Below are positions 54,833 to 64,000 of a stretch of 64,000 nt of DNA, in pieces; position 1 is the stretch's first letter; every line of letters starts with the position of its first letter. Made by a program: the position numbers and the translations under genes. Source of the stretch: Delftia tsuruhatensis (GTDB taxonomy: Bacteria > Pseudomonadota > Gammaproteobacteria > Burkholderiales > Burkholderiaceae_C); NCBI RefSeq assembly GCF_903815225.1, contig NZ_LR813084.1, positions 5,790,001-5,854,000 of the forward strand, written 5' to 3'. The notes beneath the pieces are model-generated. The model was not told the DNA's origin and ran no database searches. It saw only the letters and a list, made by a program, of their open reading frames with translations.

Positions 54833-55573
54833 TCAGGCACCGTGGGCATCCGCCTTGGGAGCCGCGCGACGCGAGGCGATGTACTTGCCCAGCGCCAGGA
54901 CCAGCAGGGCACCGAACACGCTGGCGCCGTACTTGAGCATGTCGGTCTGGGGCAGCTTGACCATCCAATCCCACTTCTCGGTATTGGCGAAGACGGGGTC
55001 GGTCACCAGCATGCCGCCGGCAATCCAGCCCAGCAGCATGCCGCCAGCCACGATGATGACGGGGAAGCGCTCCATCAGCTTGATCACCAACTGCGAGCCC
55101 CAGACGATGATGGGGATCGAGATCAGCAGGCCCAGCACCACCAGCAGCAGCTGGTGCTCGCCCGAGCTTTGCGCCGCGCCGGCGATGGCGATCACGTTGT
55201 CCACGCTCATCACCAGGTCGGCCACGATGATGGTCTTGATGGCGGCCAGCAGCTTGTCGCTGCCTTCGATGTTGTCGTGGCCGTCCTCATCGGGGGCGAT
55301 CAGCTTGATGCCGATCCAGACCAGCAGCAGCGCGCCGACGAATTTCAGGAAGGGCAGCGCCAGCAGCGTCATCGCAAAGGCGATCAGGATGACGCGCAGG
55401 ATGATGGCACCCGCCGTACCCCAGATGATGCCCTTCTTGCGCTGCGCGGGCGGCAGCTTGCGGCAGGCCAGCGCGATCACGACCGCGTTGTCCCCGCCCA
55501 GCAGGATGTCGATGATGATGATTTGGCCCAGGGCCACCCAGAACGGGGCGTGAGTCAGAAAGTCCAAGTCCAT
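54833..55573 (-). CDS. TerC-family integral membrane protein
   Basis: This encodes 246 residues with seven membrane segments. Metal-site motifs are DILLGGDNAVVIALACRKLP and IVADLVMSVDNVIAIAG. An acidic cytoplasmic loop (APDEDGHDNIEGSD) separates the halves. It shares architecture with the TerC protein at 42077-42769 but is clearly a different paralogue. Probably a manganese exporter or a metal-loading factor. The ribosome binding site is buried in a hairpin (55577-55607). Confidence 0.93.
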   Translation of the reverse strand: MDLDFLTHAPFWVALGQIIIIDILLGGDNAVVIALACRKLPPAQRKKGIIWGTAGAIILRVILIAFAMTLLALPFLKFVGALLLVWIGIKLIAPDEDGHDNIEGSDKLLAAIKTIIVADLVMSVDNVIAIAGAAQSSGEHQLLLVVLGLLISIPIIVWGSQLVIKLMERFPVIIVAGGMLLGWIAGGMLVTDPVFANTEKWDWMVKLPQTDMLKYGASVFGALLVLALGKYIASRRAAPKADAHGA

Positions 55574-55576
55574 AAG

Positions 55577-55607
55577 GTCCTCGCTGTTGAATACAGCCGG
55601 CGAGGAC
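55577..55607 (-). promoter_or_regulatory. Hairpin that masks the TerC ribosome binding site
   Basis: On the minus strand GTCCTC-GCCG-GCTGT-ATTCA-ACAGC-GAGGAC folds into two stacked stems; the 3' arm contains the Shine-Dalgarno GAGGA four bases before the TerC start codon. An upstream element could switch translation by freeing it. I see no canonical yybP-ykoY manganese riboswitch core upstream. Confidence 0.7.
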
Positions 55608-56084
55608 TCCTCCCTCCAGGAAAGTCACCCACCGGCACAGAAAGACCGATGCAACGCCGCAGCACCTACCCGGGCAAGGACATGCCTGGCTCAGGGGAAA
55701 GCACCTTGATCGACCGTCATCAGGTCCATCAAAGGTCTTGCTCGGCAGCGGCATGCACCGCAGCCCGGAAGGCCGGAAGCTTGCGCTTCGTATTGACGAC
55801 CATTCCGATGCCGGCACCGTGGCTTTGCAGGAAACCACCACTGCCGGCAGAGAGCTACTCCCCTTCGAACCCGTGGATTGCAACACAAAGCCAGCAAGGC
55901 AGGCAAGTCAAAAAACCCTTCATTTCCACGGGAAGCACAAGTGCGGCATCGATCAGAGCATTTCTGGAACGAACCATGCAGCTTCTCTTTCAATAGCAAC
56001 CCTGCGAACGACGGAGTGTTGTGGCGCCACCCGGCCGCAGGCGTGCATGCGTCTTATCATCGCTGTCCCTCCCCTTGACCATCC
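55608..56084. other. Gene-poor region upstream of TerC
   Basis: These 477 bases separate the divergent TerC and DUF3717 genes. A 24-codon frame on the minus strand (MVVNTKRKLPAFRA start, about 55803-55732) could be a leader peptide but has no clear ribosome binding site. Nothing else is supported. Confidence 0.35.
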
Positions 56085-56516
56085 ATGACCACACTGCACA
56101 TCACCGACATAGAGGCCGCCATCAACTACTGGCGCGCGCGCAGCCCTTCGCCGGATGGTGTGCTGCTGTCGCCCGAGGTGCGGGCGCTGGCCGAAGTCTA
56201 TGCACTGATGATCTTCTGGCATGAGGCCGAGGTACAGGTTGAGGGCTTTCCCTCGCACGCCATGGCCGCCTGGCTGGCCTGGTACGACACCACGCCCGAC
56301 ACGCCCTGCATCGCCATCTGCTCGACCAGCCAGGGTGACGAGAAGTGCAAGGGCTGCGGCCGCAGCTTCGACGAAGTGCAGTTGTGGACGGCGATGGAGC
56401 CGGCACAAAAGCGTGCCGTATGGCGCCGGATCACGGTGGAAGGCGACTCCTGGCGCTTCACCCGCTATGCCGAACGCGCGGCCGAACGGGCAGACCGCAA
56501 GCACAGGCCCTCCTGA
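56085..56516 (+). CDS. DUF3717 + DUF1289 protein
   Basis: This encodes 143 residues. The N-terminal half (LHITDIEAAINYWRARSPSP with ALAEVYALMI) is DUF3717. The C-terminal half is DUF1289, with CIAICSTSQGDEKCKGCGRS supplying four cysteines that may bind zinc or an iron-sulfur cluster, followed by W and EPAQKRAVWRRI. The fusion is common in Burkholderiales. Function unknown. Confidence 0.88.
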   Translation: MTTLHITDIEAAINYWRARSPSPDGVLLSPEVRALAEVYALMIFWHEAEVQVEGFPSHAMAAWLAWYDTTPDTPCIAICSTSQGDEKCKGCGRSFDEVQLWTAMEPAQKRAVWRRITVEGDSWRFTRYAERAAERADRKHRPS

Positions 56517-56990
56517 CCTCCGGATACCGCACCGGAGCAGTGCGATGTTGCAGAGGGCCTAACATCGGCCGCCATGCCCCAGACAGCCGTCGACCGCCAC
56601 TGTGGCCCTTGCCCGCGCGGGCAAGGGCGGGAGCCCGTGCGCGCTCCTGCCGGCAGGGCATGGCCTGCGACGGCCGCCCGCCTGCGTGAGCGGGACGCCG
56701 CGCGGCTGAACATCGGCCCCAGACAGGCCGCACGGCCTTGACGCGCTGCCCTGAGCGGAACCGGGCAGTGCCGCTTCACTGAATCCGCCTTTCCGTGCCG
56801 CCCGGTGCCCCGAGCCCGCGGGCGATTGGATCTTCACGTTCCGGCCAGACCATCCAGGGCCGGGGCCGCCGACGAAGCGAGCGCTGCCGTGACCTGTCTT
56901 TCACTCGCCCCCTGCGGGCCGTCGTTTTCCACCCTCTTGCGCGCGTGGGGCCACGCGGTGGTCATCCGCGCCTTGGCGCGGCCCGCTGCC
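56517..56990. other. GC-rich region without a supported gene
   Basis: Several open frames exist only because of high GC. CCTTGCCCGCGCGGGCAAGG (56607-56626) is a perfect palindrome. An in-frame extension of the next gene runs through 56805-56990 but lacks a ribosome binding site. Confidence 0.4.
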
Positions 56991-57581
56991 GTGAACCCGG
57001 TCGCCGAGCTGCGCATCGATGTGATGCAGCCCCTGGTGGAGGGCGAGCTCGAGGCCATCCACGAGCGCCTGTACCAGCCCGGCAACAAGCTCCACGGCCT
57101 GGAGCGCCGCCCCTTGCACGACCCACAGTTCCAGTTGCACTGGCGAGAGGCCGATGGGGAATGGTTCGCCTATGTGGAAGACATGGACAGGCGCTGCCTG
57201 GCGGGCTATACGGTGTTCAATCGCCTGGTGGAGGTGGACAAGCGCACCGACCGACGCGTGCGCTCGCCGCATTCGCGCTTTGCCCCGGCCTACCAGCGGC
57301 GCGGCATCGCCAGCGCCGTCTACCGCAGCGTGCTGGACGCGGGCACCTGCCTGGTCAGCGGAGCGCGCCAATCGCCGGGGGCCCACGGCCTGTGGAACCA
57401 TCTGGCGCGGCGCTACGACAGCCGCTATGTGGGCATCACGGACAGCAAGTCCCTGATCCATCTGGGCCAGGATGTTCCTGACGATGTGATGGACAGGCTG
57501 TCCACGCGCCGCATGCTGCTGGGCGCGGGCTGGACCGTGGAAGCCTTCGCCCAGGCCGTGCGCATGCAGCTGCCCGGCTGA
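56991..57581 (+). CDS. GNAT-like N-acetyltransferase
   Basis: This encodes 196 residues from GTG 56991; the start is uncertain because the frame is open to 56805. FAPAYQRRGIASAVYRSVL (about 105-123) matches the acetyl-CoA-binding Q/RxxGxG/A motif of the GNAT fold, preceded by strand-like WFAYVEDMDRRCLAGYTVFN. The acceptor is unknown. It converges with yaeQ. Confidence 0.6.
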   Translation: MNPVAELRIDVMQPLVEGELEAIHERLYQPGNKLHGLERRPLHDPQFQLHWREADGEWFAYVEDMDRRCLAGYTVFNRLVEVDKRTDRRVRSPHSRFAPAYQRRGIASAVYRSVLDAGTCLVSGARQSPGAHGLWNHLARRYDSRYVGITDSKSLIHLGQDVPDDVMDRLSTRRMLLGAGWTVEAFAQAVRMQLPG

Positions 57582-57600
57582 GGCTGGGCCTGCCGGCCGC

Positions 57601-58161
57601 CTACTTCCAGCGCAGCGGCTCGATGAAGACCGTGCCCAGGTTGCTGCTGAGCGTCAGTGCGCCTTCCTGGACGGTGGCCTGCAGCTGCATGCTGCGCTCG
57701 GCCAGGCCCGCCAGCGACTGGGAGGTTTCGGAGGGCAGGCGCCAGACCTGGAGCTTGTCCTGGCGCGCCAGCTTGCCCTCCAGGCCTTTCCACCAGACCT
57801 CGGCCGCATGGTGAAAGGCATACAGCACCACGGCATCGGACTTGTTGCAGGCCTTGACGATGGGCTTTTCCTCGGGCTGGCCGACCTCGATCCACAGGCG
57901 CTTGGCACCCGTGAAGTCGGTCAGCGAGACATCGGGATCCTCGGGGTCGGACAGGCCGGCGCCGAAGGCCAGCGTGCCATCGCCATTGCACATGTCGTTG
58001 AGCTGGTGGGCATTGAGGGCCAGGGCCACCAGGCGCACCATCATGCGTTCGTCGGTTTCGCTGGGGTGGCGGGCCAGGGTCAGCGCATGGTCGGCGTAGT
58101 AGCCGTGGTCTATGTCGGCGATGGACAGGTTCGCCTTGAAGATGGTGGATTTGAGGGCCAT
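57601..58161 (-). CDS. yaeQ: YaeQ family protein
   Basis: This encodes 186 residues. MALKSTIFKANLSIADIDHG with YYADHALTLARHPSETDERM and LWIEVGQPEEKPIVKACNKS are YaeQ signatures. The fold resembles PD-(D/E)XK nucleases, and the retained E, D and K pattern is compatible with that. E. coli YaeQ can compensate for loss of RfaH when overexpressed. Its real role is unknown. Confidence 0.93.
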   Translation of the reverse strand: MALKSTIFKANLSIADIDHGYYADHALTLARHPSETDERMMVRLVALALNAHQLNDMCNGDGTLAFGAGLSDPEDPDVSLTDFTGAKRLWIEVGQPEEKPIVKACNKSDAVVLYAFHHAAEVWWKGLEGKLARQDKLQVWRLPSETSQSLAGLAERSMQLQATVQEGALTLSSNLGTVFIEPLRWK

Positions 58162-58194
58162 GGGAAATTGAAGGGCGGCAGCGTCCGTTGCGGA

Positions 58195-59262
58195 CTACGG
58201 TGCCAGGGACACATGGGATGCAGGCACCGGATCGGGCCTACTCGGCTTGAAAGCCAGGGCCTTCTTCTCGACAAGATGCCAGGACAGCGCGGCCAGCAGG
58301 GTCGTGCCAGCCAGGCTCCAGGCCAGTGCCGCGCCGAAACCGGGCTGGCCAGAGAAATACCAGGCCACGGCCTGTTGCATCGGAAAGGCGTAAATGTACA
58401 GTCCGTAGGACAAATCGCCAAAGCGGCCCGCCTGCCGCACCCCGGGCGTGGAGGCGGAGCCCAGCACCACCGACACCACGGCCAATGCCAGCAAAGGCGC
58501 CTGGAGAACCAGGACCAGCGGAGCCGTGGCATGCAGCAGCCAGCAGGCTGCCAGCAGCACGACCAGGGCCGGCATGCGTCGGGAAATCCACAGCTGGCGC
58601 CAGCAGGCCAGCGTCGCACCCAGCGAGAACACCATGGCGTACTGCAGGGCGAAGGACCAGGGCGGCACGGGATCGCCTGGCGCGATGCTGTAGCGCCACC
58701 ACAAGGCCACCAGGAGCGCCAGGAACACCACAGGCGCCACCAGGCGCCAGCGCAGCAGGCCCAGGGCTCCCATCACGGCCAGCCCCGCGTAGCACCCCAC
58801 CTCCAGCGGTATGGTCCACAGCGGGCCATTGACCGAAGATCGCCATGGATTGGCCTCGAACACACCGGGCAGCTCGTAGCGGACCTGCAACCAGAGATTG
58901 CTGAAGTAGTCCCATGTCAGCGGGTGCCGGAAGTACACCGCCGAAGGCAGCGTGCTCACCAGCGGTCCGAGCACCAGCGCACACAAGGCGGTCGCCACGG
59001 CCAGGCCCGGCCAGATGCGCAGTGCCCTGCGCATGGCAAATCGGCCCATGTGCGGATCCGCCAACCAGGACAGCGTGACCAGATAGCCGCTGATGGCGAA
59101 GAAGATGATTACGCCCAGCGCTCCAGGCTCGTCATACAGCAGCCGTGGGACGGGCTGCCCCAGGACCGGGAACTGGTGGCTCCAGATGACCAGCAGGGCT
59201 GCAAGCAGCCTGAAGGCATCGAAATTGTTGGAGCGCAGGGACGTGCCGGGCCCGCCTGCCAC
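58195..59262 (-). CDS. Acyltransferase 3 family membrane protein
   Basis: This encodes 355 residues with about ten membrane segments. The N-terminal NNFDAFRLLAALLVIWSHQF contains the family R and catalytic H29. FFAISGYLVTLSW and GPLWTIPLEVGCY are further hallmarks. These enzymes O-acylate sugars of lipopolysaccharide, exopolysaccharide or lipids. It lies ten bases after purB in the same direction but has no obvious link to it. Confidence 0.9.
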   Translation of the reverse strand: MAGGPGTSLRSNNFDAFRLLAALLVIWSHQFPVLGQPVPRLLYDEPGALGVIIFFAISGYLVTLSWLADPHMGRFAMRRALRIWPGLAVATALCALVLGPLVSTLPSAVYFRHPLTWDYFSNLWLQVRYELPGVFEANPWRSSVNGPLWTIPLEVGCYAGLAVMGALGLLRWRLVAPVVFLALLVALWWRYSIAPGDPVPPWSFALQYAMVFSLGATLACWRQLWISRRMPALVVLLAACWLLHATAPLVLVLQAPLLALAVVSVVLGSASTPGVRQAGRFGDLSYGLYIYAFPMQQAVAWYFSGQPGFGAALAWSLAGTTLLAALSWHLVEKKALAFKPSRPDPVPASHVSLAP

Positions 59263-59272
59263 CTGCTTGCGT

Positions 59273-61386
<2,114 letters not shown>

Positions 61387-61412
61387 CGGCCGCCAGGCTG
61401 CAGCCGCCATGC

Positions 61413-61442
61413 AAAAAGGCCACCCGAGGGTGGCCTTTTTGT
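61413..61442 (+). terminator. Terminator after the GST gene
   Basis: AAAAAGGCCACCC-GA-GGGTGGCCTTTTT forms a perfect stem with a T run. Confidence 0.93.
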
Positions 61443-61741
61443 CGGCATAAAAAAGTTGCGAAGCATCCCGAAACGAATAAAGAGAGGGAGGGAGGAGAAG
61501 CGCTTCGGGCGGAACAGTTCAGCACTGTGGCCCCAGAGACTTCGCAACGTGAAATGTGATCCTGGATACCCTCTCTCGACAAGCTGTTCAATAGATGAGC
61601 TACTTTTGCAGAAGTTCCAGGGGCCGTGGGCCGGAAAAATGTAACATTTTGAGGATGACCGCCTTTTGCCTGTAGGCGGCCATCCACCGATGCTGACAGC
61701 ATGGTCTGCCGCGCCATTTCACCCCGGTTTCGTCGGCGACT
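61443..61741. other. Intergenic region between GST and glnE
   Basis: GTTGCGAAG at 61454-61462 has an exact inverted copy CTTCGCAAC at 61541-61549. GACCGCC-TTTTGCCTGTA-GGCGGCC (about 61659-61682) is a further hairpin. The region is more AT-rich than its surroundings. No protein gene is supported; a small RNA cannot be excluded. Confidence 0.45.
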
Positions 61742-64000
61742 TCAGCCCGCCGTGGCCCTGGCGAACACTGCCTGCCACAAGGCCATGACGGGCGCGCTCA
61801 ACAGCTCGGCCTGCGCGGGTTCGAGCTGTGCGGAGCGCTCGTCCAACCGTGCCACGTGCTGGAGGCGGCGCAGCTCGCGGTAGGCGCTCGCGGCCTGCCT
61901 GCCCACGCCGACCGGCAGCAGGCCCGCCTGTTCGGCGCGCTGCAGCAGCGCGATATTGCCCACGTTGGCCACGAGCTCCGGGTGTTCGCCCGACTGCGAC
62001 AGCACCAGGAATTGCACGGCGAACTCCACGTCCACCATGCCTCCGGGGCTGTGCTTGACATCGAACAGGCCACCCCGCACCGGATGGGCACCGCGCACGC
62101 GCTCGCGCATGGCCACGATCTCGGCGGCCAGCGCCACCGCATCGCGCGGCGCCGTGATCACGGCCTCGCGCACGGCATCGAAGCGCGCCAGCAGATCGTC
62201 GCTGCCCAGCACGAAACGCGCGCGGGTCATGGCCTGGTGCTCCCAGGTCCAGGCCGTATTGCTGCCGCGCTGCTGCTGGTAATTGGCATAGGAGGCGAAG
62301 CTGGTCACCAGCAGGCCCGAGTTGCCGTTGGGACGCAGCGCGGTGTCGATCTCGAACAAATCCCCCTCACCGGTCTTGACCGCCAGCCAGTTGATGAGCT
62401 TGCGAACGAAGGCGGCATAGATCTCGGGAGCGCGCTCATCGTCGTCATCGAAGACGAAGACGATGTCCAGATCGCTGCCGTAGCCCAGCTCCTTTCCGCC
62501 AAGCTTGCCGTAGCCGATGATGGCGAACTGCGGCGACTCGCGGTGGCGGTTCTTGAGCCGGCTCCAGCACCAGCTGGCCGTAACCCGCAGCACGCAGTCG
62601 GCCAGCGCGCTGAGGTCGTCGGCCACCTGCTCCACGGTGATGCGGCCCTCGATGTCACGCGCCAGCGTACGGAAGACCTCGGCATGGTGGGCACGGCGCA
62701 GCAGGTTCAGCAGGGTTTCGTCATCGTCCTCGCCCGTGGCCTGCAGGGCGGCCAGTCGCAGGGCAAGCTCGTGCTCGAAGTCCATGGGGGAGAAGCGCTC
62801 GCCCAGCATGGCATCGTTGGCCAGCTCGTCGATCACGCCAGGGTGCTGCTGCAGGTAGCGCGCGGGCCAGCGTGCCGCGCCCAGCAGATGCAGCAGCCGC
62901 TCGTGCACGGCCGGGCGCTCCAGCAGCAGGGCCAGATAGCTCTCACGGCGCAGCAGCGGTTCCAGCCAGTTCAGGAAGCGGATCGCCGCATCCTCGGGCA
63001 CATTGCGCTCGGCCACCCATTGGGCCGTGCGCTGCACCAGGCGGAACAGGCGTGCCCGCGTCTCGTCGCGCAGGCCCTCGATACGGGCATTCCCTCGCCA
63101 GTCGGCCACATGCGCGGCCAGGGCCTGGGGCAGTTGTTCCATGAGGCCATCGACCTCGCGGGGCGTGGCCTGGCCGGCCCCCCCGCCGTTGCAGCGCCCC
63201 GAGCTGCAGGACTGCGGGGCCGAACCGCCCAGCAGGGTATCGAATTCCTCGGCCACCTTCTCGCGGTGGGCATCGAGCTGGTGCAGGAAGGCACAGGCGT
63301 CGGCATGGCCCATGGTGCGCGCGATCCACTCCAGATCGTCGTCACGCGTGGGCAGCACATGGGTCTGCTGGTCATCCAGGTACTGGATGCGATGCTCGAC
63401 ACGGCGCAGGAAGGTGTAGGCCGACGCCAGGGCCTCGGCGACGTCCTGGCGCATGAGGCCGGCGCGCGCCAGGCGCTGCAGCGCCTCCAGCGTAGGCCGG
63501 CAGCGCAGCTCGGGGAACTGCCCGCCGCGCACCACCTGCAGCAGCTGCACGGTGAACTCGATCTCCCGGATGCCCCCACGCGAGAGCTTGACATCGTTGG
63601 CGCGGCCCGGATGACCCGCGCTGCGCCGCGAGGCGTGCTCGCGGATCTGGCGGTGCAGCGAGCGCAGCGCATCGAAGACCGAGTAGTCCAGGTAGCGCCG
63701 GAAGACGAAGGGCAGGACCACGCCGCGCAGCGCCTGCACCTGCGGGGAGCGCACGCTGTCCATCGGCGCCACGACCCGGCTCTTGAGCCAGGCAAAGCGC
63801 TCCCACTCGCGGCCATGGGTCTGCAGGTATTCCTCCAGCGAAGACAGCGAGACGGCCGGCGGCCCGGAATTGCCGTTGGGCCGCAGCGCCAGGTCCACGC
63901 GAAAGACGAAGCCATGCTCGGTGGTGTCGCCGATCAGGCCGTAGATGCCCTTGACGGCGCGCGCGAAGTACTCATGGTTGGAGATGACACCCCGGCCGTC
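61742..64000 (-). CDS. glnE: Glutamine synthetase adenylyltransferase/deadenylylase, 5' partial
   Basis: The frame is open to the right edge, so the start lies outside. GlnE attaches AMP to glutamine synthetase or removes it, under control of PII. The visible 752 residues contain both halves: the end of the N-terminal nucleotidyltransferase (FRVDLALRPNGNSGPP), a PII-sensing middle part with GIREIEFTVQLLQVVRGG, and the C-terminal adenylyltransferase with GYGKLGGKELGYGSDLDIVF, the metal-binding DLD, and FEIDTALRPNGNSGLLV. An unusual glycine/cysteine-rich linker (SCSSGRCNGGGAG) lies between the halves. Confidence 0.97.
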   Translation of the reverse strand, partial: DGRGVISNHEYFARAVKGIYGLIGDTTEHGFVFRVDLALRPNGNSGPPAVSLSSLEEYLQTHGREWERFAWLKSRVVAPMDSVRSPQVQALRGVVLPFVFRRYLDYSVFDALRSLHRQIREHASRRSAGHPGRANDVKLSRGGIREIEFTVQLLQVVRGGQFPELRCRPTLEALQRLARAGLMRQDVAEALASAYTFLRRVEHRIQYLDDQQTHVLPTRDDDLEWIARTMGHADACAFLHQLDAHREKVAEEFDTLLGGSAPQSCSSGRCNGGGAGQATPREVDGLMEQLPQALAAHVADWRGNARIEGLRDETRARLFRLVQRTAQWVAERNVPEDAAIRFLNWLEPLLRRESYLALLLERPAVHERLLHLLGAARWPARYLQQHPGVIDELANDAMLGERFSPMDFEHELALRLAALQATGEDDDETLLNLLRRAHHAEVFRTLARDIEGRITVEQVADDLSALADCVLRVTASWCWSRLKNRHRESPQFAIIGYGKLGGKELGYGSDLDIVFVFDDDDERAPEIYAAFVRKLINWLAVKTGEGDLFEIDTALRPNGNSGLLVTSFASYANYQQQRGSNTAWTWEHQAMTRARFVLGSDDLLARFDAVREAVITAPRDAVALAAEIVAMRERVRGAHPVRGGLFDVKHSPGGMVDVEFAVQFLVLSQSGEHPELVANVGNIALLQRAEQAGLLPVGVGRQAASAYRELRRLQHVARLDERSAQLEPAQAELLSAPVMALWQAVFARATAG

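Noticed and set aside
55574-55803. yybP-ykoY manganese riboswitch upstream of the TerC gene
   Set aside because: The conserved core of that aptamer is not visible; only a hairpin over the ribosome binding site can be supported.

Overview
The window is high-GC DNA with dense, often overlapping genes, and it looks like a chromosome segment of a Comamonadaceae beta-proteobacterium. Delftia is the best guess. The reasons are the gene families (two Bug/TctC solute receptors, a TctDE-like two-component system, DUF3717/DUF1289, YaeQ), the recA-recX and sucCD organisation, and the type of extragenic palindromes. The genus is inferred from general familiarity, not from a search.

Region 1 (1-11,100) is accessory. 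It opens inside a PAAR-Rhs protein, a type VI secretion effector whose variable C-terminal tip is followed by an AT-rich immunity gene with a TTG start. Next come a displaced second Rhs tip, pseudogenised by frameshifts but with an intact immunity gene, a third Rhs fragment, and a run of orphan immunity-like genes. At least two of these are frameshifted, and one is preceded by a decayed toxin remnant. This is the normal scrapyard of an Rhs locus that has swapped tips several times.

Region 2 (11,100-23,000) is housekeeping: periplasmic asparaginase, glutathione peroxidase, a ferritin-like protein, a class A penicillin-binding protein, a tyrosine phosphatase, topoisomerase III with a C-terminal SWIB domain, a divergent SET-domain methyltransferase translationally coupled to birA, and a SPOR protein. 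A 39-bp strictly alternating pyrimidine-purine tract lies between topB and the SET gene.

Region 3 (23,000-33,900) is catabolic and regulatory. An IclR-type regulator faces a five-gene operon (thiolase-like/Ltp2-like protein, DUF35 partner, two CoA-transferase subunits, Bug receptor) across a perfect inverted repeat. An N-formylglutamate amidohydrolase, a second Bug receptor, a LysR regulator, a TctDE-like pair and a MarR regulator follow.

Region 4 (33,900-44,800) is core: recA-recX, a YddG-like exporter, argC coupled to a membrane-anchored GH42-like protein, sucCD, a TerC protein, and a PP2C phosphatase with an FHA protein.

Region 5 (44,800-51,500) is the most interesting. A sigma-54-type promoter precedes a type IV pilin gene and a GT-C glycosyltransferase with a TPR tail. 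Alongside sit homologues of the decaprenylphosphoryl-D-arabinose pathway: UbiA-type DPPR synthase, a PAP2-like phosphatase, DprE1, DprE2 and GtrA. I read this as a candidate D-arabinofuranose pilin glycosylation locus, a mycobacterial-type pathway serving a Gram-negative pilus.

Region 6 (51,500-64,000) is again housekeeping: moaC, a BepA-like protease, a second TerC gene with an RBS-masking hairpin, YaeQ, acyltransferase 3, purB, a GST, and glnE running off the right edge.
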